In this document: positions 1 through 5,684 of the stretch, one piece after another
Position numbering within the stretch: the first letter of the stretch is position 1
Layout of the letters: the number at the start of each line of letters is the position of its first letter
Assembly (NCBI GenBank): GCA_018814505.1
Contig: JAHIZQ010000012.1
Location: forward strand, 1-5,684
DNA length: 5,684 bases
Direction of reading: 5' to 3'
Origin: Candidatus Omnitrophota bacterium
Lineage (GTDB): Bacteria; Omnitrophota; Gorgyraeia; Tantalellales; Tantalellaceae
Program-made: the position numbers and the translations under genes
Notes under the pieces: model-generated
The model's database searches: none
What the model was told of the DNA's origin: nothing
The model's input: only the letters and a program-made list of their open reading frames with translations

Positions 1-1153
1 ATACATAGTTACCGTACTTTTTGTTCATTTCCAGTACAATTTTACTTAACGGTTTCTTTTGGGAAACAATCAGTTCCATAATTAAAAGAGCGGAAAGAAA
101 ACCGTCCCGTTCCGGAACATATCCTTTAAATCCTATTCCTCCGGTTTCTTCGCCGCCAATAAGTATATTTTTTCTCACCATCATATCACAAATATACTTA
201 AATCCAACAGAAGTTTCATATTCTTTAAGATCGTACTCTTTACAAATCTTAGTAATGAGCCCTGTTCCGCATATTGTTTGAATAACTCCGCCTTTTTGTT
301 TCCTATTTTGCAGAAAATGTAAAAGCAAAAGCGCCATAACTTTATGACCCGACAAAATTTCACCATTTTCATCCACAATCGCCACTCTGTCTGAATCTCC
401 GTCTGTCGCGACTCCTAAATCATATTTTCCTTTTTTAACCTTTCGCATAAGCTCCTTCAAATGCTTTTCATTTGGTTCCGGAGCCCGACCATTAAAACCC
501 GGATTAACTTCCGAATACATAAAATCCATTTTTATACTAGAATTTTTTAATATGTCTTGAAGGTATTTGCCACCTGTCCCATTCATTGAATCTATGAGCA
601 CTTTGAGCTTAGCTTTTTTAAGTTTTTTCATATCAGCGTACTTTTTAACAGAATCCAATTGCGCGCTGACAATGTCTTCCACCTTAATCATACTCTTTTT
701 CAGACACGTCTTAAAATCCAAAAATTTTACATCTTTTTCATTAAGCTTTTCTTCAATAGCATCAATAATATCACTACCGGCTGATCCCGCAAAAAACCCC
801 TTATACTTTATACCGTTATACGGCGCGGGATTATGGCTGGCGGTTACCATTATTCCACCCGTCAATTTTTTATCTTTGATGTAAACACATACCGCGGGCG
901 TCGGGCTTGGTTTATCCGATAAAATAACCTTTATTCCATTTGCCGCCAAAACTTCAGCCATTATTTCAGCATACTTATCTGAAAGAAACCGGGTATCATA
1001 CCCGATAACTATCTTTTTCTTCTTGTAGATAGGTTTTCTTTGGGCCTTGATAAAATCAGCTATTGCCTGGGCCACTACTTTTACATTTTCAAAAGTAAAA
1101 TCTTCACTTATTATTGCGCGCCATCCATCTGTCCCAAACTTTATTTTCGACAT
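1..1153 (-). CDS. Phosphohexomutase (phosphomannomutase/phosphoglucomutase family), C-terminus cut by window edge
   Basis: This enzyme interconverts hexose 1- and 6-phosphates (mannose or glucose) through a phosphoserine, in the cytoplasm, feeding sugar-nucleotide synthesis. I translated 384 codons from an ATG at 1153 with no stop before the edge. Seen: GTDGWRAII at residues 7-15; the phosphoserine loop TASHNP at 104-109 (catalytic Ser106); the metal loop DGDSDR at 251-256 (Asp251, 253, 255); the sugar-binding loop GEETGG at 334-339. Domains 1-3 are therefore present. Domain 4, with its phosphate-binding loop, lies outside; family members are usually about 450-480 residues. The GTDGW opening and GEETGG favour PMM/PGM over GlmM, but substrate cannot be read from sequence, so I give no symbol. 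The start has a strong Shine-Dalgarno. It lies 26 bases after the rpe stop on the same strand, so the two are probably cotranscribed. Confidence 0.93.
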   Translation of the reverse strand, partial: MSKIKFGTDGWRAIISEDFTFENVKVVAQAIADFIKAQRKPIYKKKKIVIGYDTRFLSDKYAEIMAEVLAANGIKVILSDKPSPTPAVCVYIKDKKLTGGIMVTASHNPAPYNGIKYKGFFAGSAGSDIIDAIEEKLNEKDVKFLDFKTCLKKSMIKVEDIVSAQLDSVKKYADMKKLKKAKLKVLIDSMNGTGGKYLQDILKNSSIKMDFMYSEVNPGFNGRAPEPNEKHLKELMRKVKKGKYDLGVATDGDSDRVAIVDENGEILSGHKVMALLLLHFLQNRKQKGGVIQTICGTGLITKICKEYDLKEYETSVGFKYICDMMVRKNILIGGEETGGIGFKGYVPERDGFLSALLIMELIVSQKKPLSKIVLEMNKKYGNYV

Positions 1154-1158
1154 TCTCG

Positions 1159-1164
1159 CCTCCT
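1159..1164 (-). promoter_or_regulatory. Shine-Dalgarno of the phosphohexomutase gene
   Basis: A perfect AGGAGG on the minus strand sits 5 bases upstream of the ATG at 1153. It is the strongest ribosome-binding site in the window and fixes that start. Confidence 0.85.
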
Positions 1165-1179
1165 TTTATTATTAATCGG

Positions 1180-1818
1180 CTAACCACGTAATTCCCTTAT
1201 TGCTTCCGCGTAATCTTCCCTTCCAAAAACAGCAGTACCTGCCACAAGAACATTAGCTCGAGCGTTTCTAGCCTTAACCGCTACAACTTTGTTTATCCCG
1301 CCATCAACTTGTATATATCCCGCGAATTTCTTTTTTATTTCCGACACTTTTGTTAAACAATCTTCCCTAAAAGACTGCCCACCAAAACCAGGTTCCACCG
1401 TCATAACCAGTACCAGATCAACCTCTTCATACAAATTACTGATAAGAGAAACCGGACTTTTCGGTTTTATTGATATCCCTGCTTTTTTTCCATTATCTTT
1501 TATTTTCTTTATAACATCCATAGGAGAATTGCATGCCTCCGCGTGAAACGTTATCAAATCCGCGCCAGCGGATGCAAACTGATCAACATACTTTATTGGG
1601 TCATTAATCATTAAATGTACATCAAAAAATAACTTTGTATGCGGCCTTATGGAGGCAACAACAAGCGGCCCAATAGTAATATTCGGGACAAAAAGACCGT
1701 CCATAACATCAACGTGAAGCCAATCAGCGCCTGCTTTTTCGACTGATTTTACTTCTTCTCTCAATTTACTGAAATCTGCCGATAAAATACTCGGCGCAAT
1801 CAAAACTCTTTCTTCCAT
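1180..1818 (-). CDS. rpe: Ribulose-phosphate 3-epimerase
   Basis: Rpe converts D-ribulose 5-phosphate to D-xylulose 5-phosphate in the pentose phosphate pathway (or the Calvin cycle where present). It is a cytoplasmic, metal-dependent TIM barrel. The 212 residues match the family's usual 210-230. Seen: IAPSILSADF at 7-16; HVDVMDGLFVPN at 35-46, giving metal/catalytic His35 and Asp37; HLM at 68-70 (His68); VEPGFGGQSF at 141-150; VDGGIN at 171-176 (catalytic Asp172); phosphate-binding AGTAVFG at 193-199. All expected metal ligands are present, so it should be active. The ATG at 1818 has an AGGA 8 bases upstream. It follows the M50 protease gene after 95 bases containing a REP-like hairpin, and leads into the phosphohexomutase. 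Allulose-6-phosphate epimerase is a close relative, but the neighbourhood gives no hint of allose metabolism. Confidence 0.96.
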   Translation of the reverse strand: MEERVLIAPSILSADFSKLREEVKSVEKAGADWLHVDVMDGLFVPNITIGPLVVASIRPHTKLFFDVHLMINDPIKYVDQFASAGADLITFHAEACNSPMDVIKKIKDNGKKAGISIKPKSPVSLISNLYEEVDLVLVMTVEPGFGGQSFREDCLTKVSEIKKKFAGYIQVDGGINKVVAVKARNARANVLVAGTAVFGREDYAEAIRELRG

Positions 1819-1881
1819 GTCATCAATCCTTTTTTTGCGTGACAGTTAACATGTACCACGATTCACGTACATTTTTATAAC

Positions 1882-1908
1882 GGACAGGCACTTGCGGCCT
1901 GTCCCTAC
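1882..1908 (-). repeat. REP-like hairpin with 5' GTAG
   Basis: Read on the minus strand, GTAG (1908-1905) is followed by GGACAGGC (1904-1897), a 7-base loop CGCAAGT (1896-1890) and the exact complement GCCTGTCC (1889-1882). The 8-bp stem is GC-rich in an otherwise AT-rich window. It begins 5 bases after the M50 stop codon. A GTAG just 5' of an imperfect or perfect palindrome is the hallmark of REP elements recognised by REP-associated tyrosine transposases (RAYTs); that identity is inferred from one copy. The bases after the stem (GTTATAAAAATG) are not a U tract, so it is not a classic intrinsic terminator, although the hairpin could still attenuate or protect the M50 transcript 3' end. Confidence 0.65.
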
Positions 1909-1913
1909 GCCGC

Positions 1914-2987
1914 CTAATCTTCATTCATCATTACATAAACTCTATTTATATCATCTAAAGTTACAATTCCAACTATTTCTCCATTTTTTTTAACCGGCAG
2001 AGCGTGCGTAGCGTAACTTTGCATTATTTTCTGCACAACATGAAGTTTTTCAGTTATTTTTACCGTCGGAATATCTTTACGCATAATATAATCCGCTGTT
2101 ACATCTTTGCCTTTTTCATGTATAGTACGAACTATCTCTTTTCGAGTAACAAACCCCTTTAACCGACCGTCTTCAAGCACAGGATAATCCTCCTGATGTG
2201 TATGAAAAACCAGTTCTAAAATCTTAGTAAGCGATGTACGGCAGTTAATATATACATACTTTTCAGGCAATATGTCTTTCACTCTATAATTCTTTATTGT
2301 CTCGGTAACCGACACATGTAATCCTTCGCTTGTAGCCGCCATATAAATAAAAACCGCGATAAGTAAAAGAAAAAGATTTCCATATACTATACCCAAATAC
2401 GCGAAAATCAGTGCGAATATATGCCCAAGTTTAACCGCTATACGCGTAGCTTTTTTTCGATCCATCTTATAAGACAAAACCGCGCGCAAGACACGGCCTC
2501 CATCCATCGGAAAAGCCGGTATCATATTAAAAACAGCAAGAACAAGATTTATCCAGTATATGTGGGCTATAACGTTAAATTGTCCGGTATATTTAGCCTG
2601 ACCCGTAATCACTTTAAGAGGATATAGCAAAGTTTCTTCTCCCAACAAGAGATATACCGGATAATAAAAAATAACAACTATTAAAATATTTGACAATGGC
2701 CCGGCAAGCGATATCAGAAGCTCTTGATAAGGTTTAGCCGGAATTTCCGGCATTGAAGCCACTCCGCCAATAGGCAAAAGTGTTATACTTTTTACTTTTA
2801 TCCCAAACTTTGCCGCGACTATACTATGGCAAAGCTCATGAATAGTCACAAAAAAGAATATGCCTACTATAAGAACAAGGCCTTTAATTCCAAAAAATAA
2901 AAAGAAAAACCCCAAAAGCAGAAAAAAAGTAATATGCACATATACATCTATACCCAGAACTTTGGTTAGGCGAAAAGTTCCTTTCAT
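1914..2987 (-). CDS. M50 (site-2-type) intramembrane zinc metalloprotease with two CBS domains
   Basis: This is an integral membrane protease of the M50B / SpoIVFB-like group, which cleaves transmembrane substrates such as anti-sigma factors or pro-sigma factors. The 357 residues show hydrophobic segments at roughly 18-33, 36-58, 90-115, 138-156 and 184-220. HELCH at 50-54 is the HExxH zinc motif (His50, Glu51, His54). NMIPAFPMDGG at 154-164 supplies the third ligand, Asp162. A C-terminal cytoplasmic part carries two CBS motifs, about 234-289 and 296-354, which in this family may sense ATP or other adenine nucleotides. All catalytic residues are intact. Its ATG overlaps the upstream M16 stop as ATGA, with no strong Shine-Dalgarno of its own, implying translational coupling. 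The substrate is unknown; no sigma or anti-sigma gene lies in the window. Confidence 0.94.
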   Translation of the reverse strand: MKGTFRLTKVLGIDVYVHITFFLLLGFFFLFFGIKGLVLIVGIFFFVTIHELCHSIVAAKFGIKVKSITLLPIGGVASMPEIPAKPYQELLISLAGPLSNILIVVIFYYPVYLLLGEETLLYPLKVITGQAKYTGQFNVIAHIYWINLVLAVFNMIPAFPMDGGRVLRAVLSYKMDRKKATRIAVKLGHIFALIFAYLGIVYGNLFLLLIAVFIYMAATSEGLHVSVTETIKNYRVKDILPEKYVYINCRTSLTKILELVFHTHQEDYPVLEDGRLKGFVTRKEIVRTIHEKGKDVTADYIMRKDIPTVKITEKLHVVQKIMQSYATHALPVKKNGEIVGIVTLDDINRVYVMMNED

Positions 2988-4255
2988 AACATATTTAACT
3001 CTTTCTTTATTTTTTTCCTCTCGCTGTCGGCAAGTTTGCCTACCATTGATAAATTAGCTAAAGAATGTTTAAAAATATTTTTACAAACCTTTTCGATGTC
3101 ATCCACCCTTACCGCGTCTATGTTCTTTATTACATCTTTAACTTTAGGAATGCGCTTATGCACTATAGTTCTATCTCCAAGCCACAACATTCTTGATGAA
3201 GTAGCTTCCATAGCAAGTAAAAATTGTCCTTTTGTATATTTTTTAGCCCGCTGAAGTTCCTCCTCCGTAACACCCAAATCTCTTATTCTTTTTATTTCAT
3301 CTAATATGGCAATAACCGAACGAACTGCTTTTTTACTATCTACTCCCGCATGTATATGAATCTCGCCCTTATCACTATGCCTTTTATAGGAGGAGGATAT
3401 ATCGTAACAAAGCCCGTATTTTTCACGTAATTCTTCAAAAAGACGCGACGACATGTTTCCTCCGAAAATTATATTCATAAGCTTTATCGCGAACTTTTCC
3501 CTTTCAGTACGATCTTCCGCATGGAACCCCATTGCAATATGCGTCTGTTTTATGTTTTCCCGGCACACTTTAAAATTTACTTTATTCTGCCTGATTTTTG
3601 GTGATTCAAAAGAAAAATTTTGTTTCTTTTGAATCTTTTCAAATTTTGCCGACACATAATTGAAAAACTTTTTCACATTAACGTTGCCTGCGGCGACAAC
3701 CGCGATATTCGCGGGATGATAATACGTTTCTTTAAACTTTTTAAGGTCGTCCATGGTTAATTTTTTTACGGTTTCACTAGTTCCGGTAAGAGGCCTACCC
3801 AACGCGTTATTTGGCCACATTATTTCATTTAATACGTCTACCACATGTTCCGATGGCTGATCACGATACATTTTTATTTCTTCACAAACAACATACTTTT
3901 CTTTTAAAAGATCTTCCTGCTCAAATTTCGCGTTTAAAACCATATCCGATAAAATATCCACCCCAAGTTCCACATATTCACTAGGCACTTTGACCATATA
4001 ACAGGTCACTTCATCTGACGTAAACCCATTAAAAGCTCCCCCAACACCTTCAATAGCTTCTTTAAGCTCTTTCGCGGTTCTTAAATAAGTTCCCTTAAAA
4101 AGCATATGTTCCACAAGATGGCTTATTCCGCTTTGTTTCTTTGATTCATAACGCCCACCCACACCAATCCATATACCAAGAGATATTGAACTCATGTGCG
4201 GCATTCTTGATGCCAACACCTTGAGACCATTCTTTGTTTTATAATTTTCATACAT
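2984..4255 (-). CDS. M16 family zinc peptidase (pitrilysin / processing-peptidase-like)
   Basis: A cytoplasmic-looking M16B peptidase related to B. subtilis MlpA/YmxG and mitochondrial processing peptidase beta; the natural substrate is unknown. I place the start at the ATG at 4255 (423 residues). The frame stays open to a TTG at 4285, but the ATG has a good Shine-Dalgarno and gives the usual family N-terminus (MYENYKTKNGLKVL). Seen: the inverted zinc motif HLVEH at 46-50 (His46, Glu49, His50) with distal ligand Glu126 in CEEIKMYRD; ALGRPLTGT at 151-159; the second-domain signature SSRLFEELREKYGLCYD at 269-285 with the Arg277/Tyr284 pair. Two M16 domains (about 1-205 and 226-423) join through a Lys/Gln-rich linker. 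There is no signal peptide. It lies 11 bases after ruvX and overlaps the M50 gene by 4 bases. Confidence 0.94.
   Translation of the reverse strand: MYENYKTKNGLKVLASRMPHMSSISLGIWIGVGGRYESKKQSGISHLVEHMLFKGTYLRTAKELKEAIEGVGGAFNGFTSDEVTCYMVKVPSEYVELGVDILSDMVLNAKFEQEDLLKEKYVVCEEIKMYRDQPSEHVVDVLNEIMWPNNALGRPLTGTSETVKKLTMDDLKKFKETYYHPANIAVVAAGNVNVKKFFNYVSAKFEKIQKKQNFSFESPKIRQNKVNFKVCRENIKQTHIAMGFHAEDRTEREKFAIKLMNIIFGGNMSSRLFEELREKYGLCYDISSSYKRHSDKGEIHIHAGVDSKKAVRSVIAILDEIKRIRDLGVTEEELQRAKKYTKGQFLLAMEATSSRMLWLGDRTIVHKRIPKVKDVIKNIDAVRVDDIEKVCKNIFKHSLANLSMVGKLADSERKKIKKELNML
3603..3635. repeat. Perfect 13-bp inverted repeat inside the M16 gene
   Basis: GATTCAAAAGAAA (3603-3615) and TTTCTTTTGAATC (3623-3635) are exact reverse complements around a 7-base loop. 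The segment encodes residues 207-217 of the M16 peptidase, in the linker between its two domains. The stem is AT-rich, so its stability as RNA would be modest. It could be a chance product of Lys/Gln/Phe codons or a small insertion. Confidence 0.6.
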
Positions 4256-4261
4256 AGTTTT

Positions 4262-4268
4262 CTTCCTT
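4262..4268 (-). promoter_or_regulatory. Shine-Dalgarno that decides the M16 start
   Basis: AAGGAAG on the minus strand overlaps the ruvX TAA stop (4269-4267) and sits 6 bases before the ATG at 4255. It supports that ATG over the upstream TTG at 4285 and suggests that ribosomes finishing ruvX reinitiate on the M16 gene. Confidence 0.75.
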
Positions 4269-4683
4269 AACGGTTTTGGCGGCAATCTAAATATCCCTGC
4301 AATATAATTTGAGCCGCGAGTTTATCAATAACTTTTTTTCTTTTTTTTCGAGAAACATCAGCTTTGATCAAAACATCTTCCATTTCTTTAGTACTCAAAC
4401 GTTCATCCCACAAATGAACGGGCAAGCCTGTTTTTTTTTGAAGTTTTTTTGCGAAATTTTTACTATCTTCCGCCCGCAGTCCTTCTCTCCCATCCATATG
4501 AATTGGTAACCCGACAACTATTTCTTTCACATCGAATTCCTCTAAGATTTCCACAATACATGTTATAGCCTGGCTATCTTTTTCGCGCCTGACGACCCCT
4601 TTTGCCTGCGCGATTGTACACGTTTCGTCACCGAGAGCAACCCCAATATTCTTTGTTCCAACATCCAATCCCATTATACGCAT
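4267..4683 (-). CDS. ruvX: RuvX/YqgF family RNase H-fold nuclease (putative Holliday junction resolvase / pre-16S rRNA nuclease)
   Basis: A small cytoplasmic nuclease of the YqgF family. Members have been linked both to 5' maturation of 16S rRNA (E. coli YqgF) and to Holliday junction resolution (mycobacterial RuvX); sequence does not decide between them. The 138 residues match the family length. Seen: GLDVGTKNIGVALGD at 5-19 with catalytic Asp7; VVGLP at 56-60; DERLST at 93-98; the C-terminal acidic site in IDKLAAQIILQGYL (Asp120). The ATG at 4683 has GAGG 10 bases upstream, which is weak. A second ATG at codon 4 is further from it and would still keep Asp7. The Lys-rich stretch at 112-117 and Lys83-Lys84 are encoded by long A runs. 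It is the first gene of the ruvX-M16-M50 block, with a possible promoter about 90 bases upstream. Confidence 0.93.
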   Translation of the reverse strand: MRIMGLDVGTKNIGVALGDETCTIAQAKGVVRREKDSQAITCIVEILEEFDVKEIVVGLPIHMDGREGLRAEDSKNFAKKLQKKTGLPVHLWDERLSTKEMEDVLIKADVSRKKRKKVIDKLAAQIILQGYLDCRQNR

Positions 4684-4770
4684 ATAATTTTAGCCTCTAC
4701 CTTGCTGATTCCTTAAGCCACCTTTAGACATATACCGTAAAACATATTGCATATCATGTGTTTCGTATGT

Positions 4771-4799
4771 CGTATATCGACTAAAAATCCTAATCTCAA
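4771..4799 (-). promoter_or_regulatory. Candidate sigma-70-type promoter for ruvX
   Basis: On the minus strand TTGAGA (4799-4794, five of six to the -35 consensus) is followed after exactly 17 bases by TATACG (4776-4771, four of six to the -10 consensus). Transcription would start near 4764, about 80 bases before the ruvX ATG. The -10 falls inside the left heptamer arm, so the match may be incidental. It is the best promoter-like pair I find in this gap. Confidence 0.4.
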
Positions 4800-4806
4800 C
4801 TTGACT

Positions 4807-4832
4807 GGCTAAAAGTACTCTTTCTCTTAGCC
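4807..4832. repeat. Small hairpin in the trpA-ruvX gap
   Basis: GGCTAA (4807-4812) pairs with TTAGCC (4827-4832) around a 14-base loop. It lies between the two heptamer arms, about 45 bases past the trpA stop. It could help end trpA transcription, but no U tract follows directly on the minus strand; the nearest is a run of five T about 20 bases on. Terminator function is therefore weakly supported. Confidence 0.35.
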
Positions 4833-4877
4833 TAAAACTCTAAATTGACATACCATATACGACACGCGATATACGAA

Positions 4878-5681
4878 CTAACCGCCATGCACAGCTTTGG
4901 CGATATCACTCGCGAAAGTTTTAACTTCCCGCATCATTTTAGTTTTATTTCGAATATTTTTTTCAATTTTTTTAATTATCGCACTCCCCACAATTACTCC
5001 GTCTGTTGTTTTAGCAACATCTTTTGCCTGAAGAGCAGACGAAACACCAAACCCTACACATAACGGTTTGTTTGTCACTTTTCTAAAACTTTTTATTTCG
5101 TTTTTCAAATTGCATGAAATGTTATCACGCGCGCCTGTAACTCCTGTTACTGAAACATAGTAAACAAACCCTTTTGAAAAACTTGAAATTTTCTTAAACC
5201 GTTCTATCGGCGTAGTCGGCGCCGTGAGCATTATAACGTCAAATTCGTATTTATCCGCTATGGTTTTAAGTTCACAAGATTCCTCCATCGGAAGATCCGG
5301 AACAATAATACCATCCGCTCCTGAGGCTTTAGCGTCTCGAACAAATTTTTCAATACCATAATTAAACACGATATTATAATATGTCATAAAAACCAGTGGA
5401 GTTTGAATACTATTTCTTAACTCTTTAACCGTGTTAAAAACTTTCTTTACCGAACACCCCGCCTTAAGAGCACGTTCAACAGCTTTTTGTATCGTAGGCC
5501 CATCCGCCAATGGATCAGAAAAAGGTATACCAAGTTCAATAATATCCGCCCCGGCAGAAGCTAAAATGAGAGCAAGTTTTTTGGTGCTAGCTATATCCGG
5601 ATCTCCTGCTGTTATATATGGAATAAACGCGGTTCTGTTTTCAGCTTTCAATTTTTTAAACGTTTCATCTATTCGATTCAC
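4878..5681 (-). CDS. trpA: Tryptophan synthase alpha chain
   Basis: TrpA cleaves indole-3-glycerol phosphate to indole and glyceraldehyde 3-phosphate and passes indole to TrpB in the alpha2beta2 complex, the last step of tryptophan synthesis. The 267 residues match E. coli (268). Seen: AFIPYITAGDPD at 18-29; ELGIPFSDPLADGPTIQ at 49-65, with catalytic Glu49 and Asp60 at exactly the E. coli numbers; IIVPDLPMEE at 125-134; the phosphate site in VTGVTGAR at 178-185, GFG at 210-212 and VGSA at 231-234. The start is a GTG three bases from the edge, so its ribosome-binding site is unseen, but the matching residue numbers support it. The gene is intact. No other trp gene is visible; trpB would be expected just upstream, outside the window. 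The stop directly abuts an inverted repeat. Confidence 0.96.
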   Translation of the reverse strand: MNRIDETFKKLKAENRTAFIPYITAGDPDIASTKKLALILASAGADIIELGIPFSDPLADGPTIQKAVERALKAGCSVKKVFNTVKELRNSIQTPLVFMTYYNIVFNYGIEKFVRDAKASGADGIIVPDLPMEESCELKTIADKYEFDVIMLTAPTTPIERFKKISSFSKGFVYYVSVTGVTGARDNISCNLKNEIKSFRKVTNKPLCVGFGVSSALQAKDVAKTTDGVIVGSAIIKKIEKNIRNKTKMMREVKTFASDIAKAVHGG

Positions 5682-5684
5682 TAT

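Larger units (their letters stand above)
4747..4876. repeat. Inverted pair of degenerate 7-bp tandem repeats between trpA and ruvX
   Basis: On the plus strand, 7-base units read TTGCATA (4747), TCATGTG (4754), a TT insertion, TCGTATG (4763), TCGTATA (4770) and TCGACTA (4777). On the minus strand, starting at 4876, units read TCGTATA, TCGCGTG, TCGTATA and TGGTATG, ending at 4849. The arms thus face each other. A 10-bp perfect match joins 4770-4779 with 4867-4876. About 65 bases lie between the arms and contain a small hairpin. The right arm stops one base from the trpA stop codon. The whole could be a miniature non-autonomous element or a repeat-built 3' end for trpA; I recognise no named family. 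Confidence 0.6.

Noticed and set aside
109..118. 10-base palindrome GTTCCGGAAC in the phosphohexomutase gene
   Set aside because: A single short palindrome in coding sequence with no repeat elsewhere in the window.
21..884. Open frames on the plus strand (21-281, 567-884) and a minus-strand frame at 181-378
   Set aside because: They lie within the phosphohexomutase gene, whose own minus-strand frame is open from 1153 to the edge and carries all expected motifs. Their products show no domain or coherent composition.
1851..1872. Inverted repeat ATGTAC / GTACAT in the M50-rpe gap
   Set aside because: Only 6 bp with a 10-base loop. It could be an operator for rpe, but a 6-bp match is readily expected by chance in a gap of this size.
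1873..1878. TATAAA as a -10 box for rpe
   Set aside because: The positions 16-18 bases upstream fall in the GC-rich hairpin and do not resemble a -35 box.
4845..4873. Plus-strand TTGACA (4845-4850) followed by TATA-like bases, as a promoter reading into trpA antisense
   Set aside because: No hexamer at 16-18 bases gives a good -10 match, and there is no plus-strand gene for it to serve.
1289..5063. Short plus-strand open frames opposite rpe, M50, M16, ruvX and trpA
   Set aside because: Each is a shadow of a well-supported minus-strand gene, with low-complexity Phe/Ser-rich translations typical of antisense frames in AT-rich DNA.
1..5684. A novel defence, mobile or biosynthetic system
   Set aside because: All six genes belong to well-known housekeeping families with intact catalytic residues, and no transposase, integrase, toxin, CRISPR array or unknown protein gene is visible.

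Overview
The window looks like ordinary chromosome from an AT-rich, Gram-negative-type bacterium, probably from an uncultured lineage. The protein style and gene neighbourhood remind me of Omnitrophota or a related Planctomycetes-Verrucomicrobia-Chlamydiae-side phylum, but this is an impression and no marker here proves it. All six genes lie on the minus strand, so the window is transcribed from right to left.

In transcription order: trpA (tryptophan synthase alpha, GTG start close to the right edge) is followed by a 194-base gap. Then comes a tight block of ruvX/yqgF (RNase H-fold nuclease), an M16 zinc peptidase and an M50 site-2-type membrane protease with two CBS domains. A 95-base gap separates these from rpe (ribulose-phosphate 3-epimerase). 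A phosphohexomutase (PMM/PGM family) follows 26 bases after rpe and runs off the left edge, so its C-terminal domain is missing.

The ruvX-M16-M50 block appears translationally coupled. The M16 Shine-Dalgarno overlaps the ruvX stop codon, and the M16 stop overlaps the M50 start in an ATGA. rpe and the phosphohexomutase form a second, sugar-phosphate pair.

The two larger gaps hold the only non-routine DNA. Five bases after the M50 stop is a GTAG-headed perfect 8-bp hairpin shaped like the REP elements mobilised by REP-associated tyrosine transposases. Directly abutting the trpA stop is a roughly 130-base structure whose two arms are degenerate 7-bp tandem repeats in opposite orientation, with a small hairpin between them and a plausible sigma-70 promoter for ruvX. 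A perfect 13-bp inverted repeat also lies inside the M16 gene, at its interdomain linker. I see no RNA gene, CRISPR array, transposase or evident new system; the repeats are the best leads.
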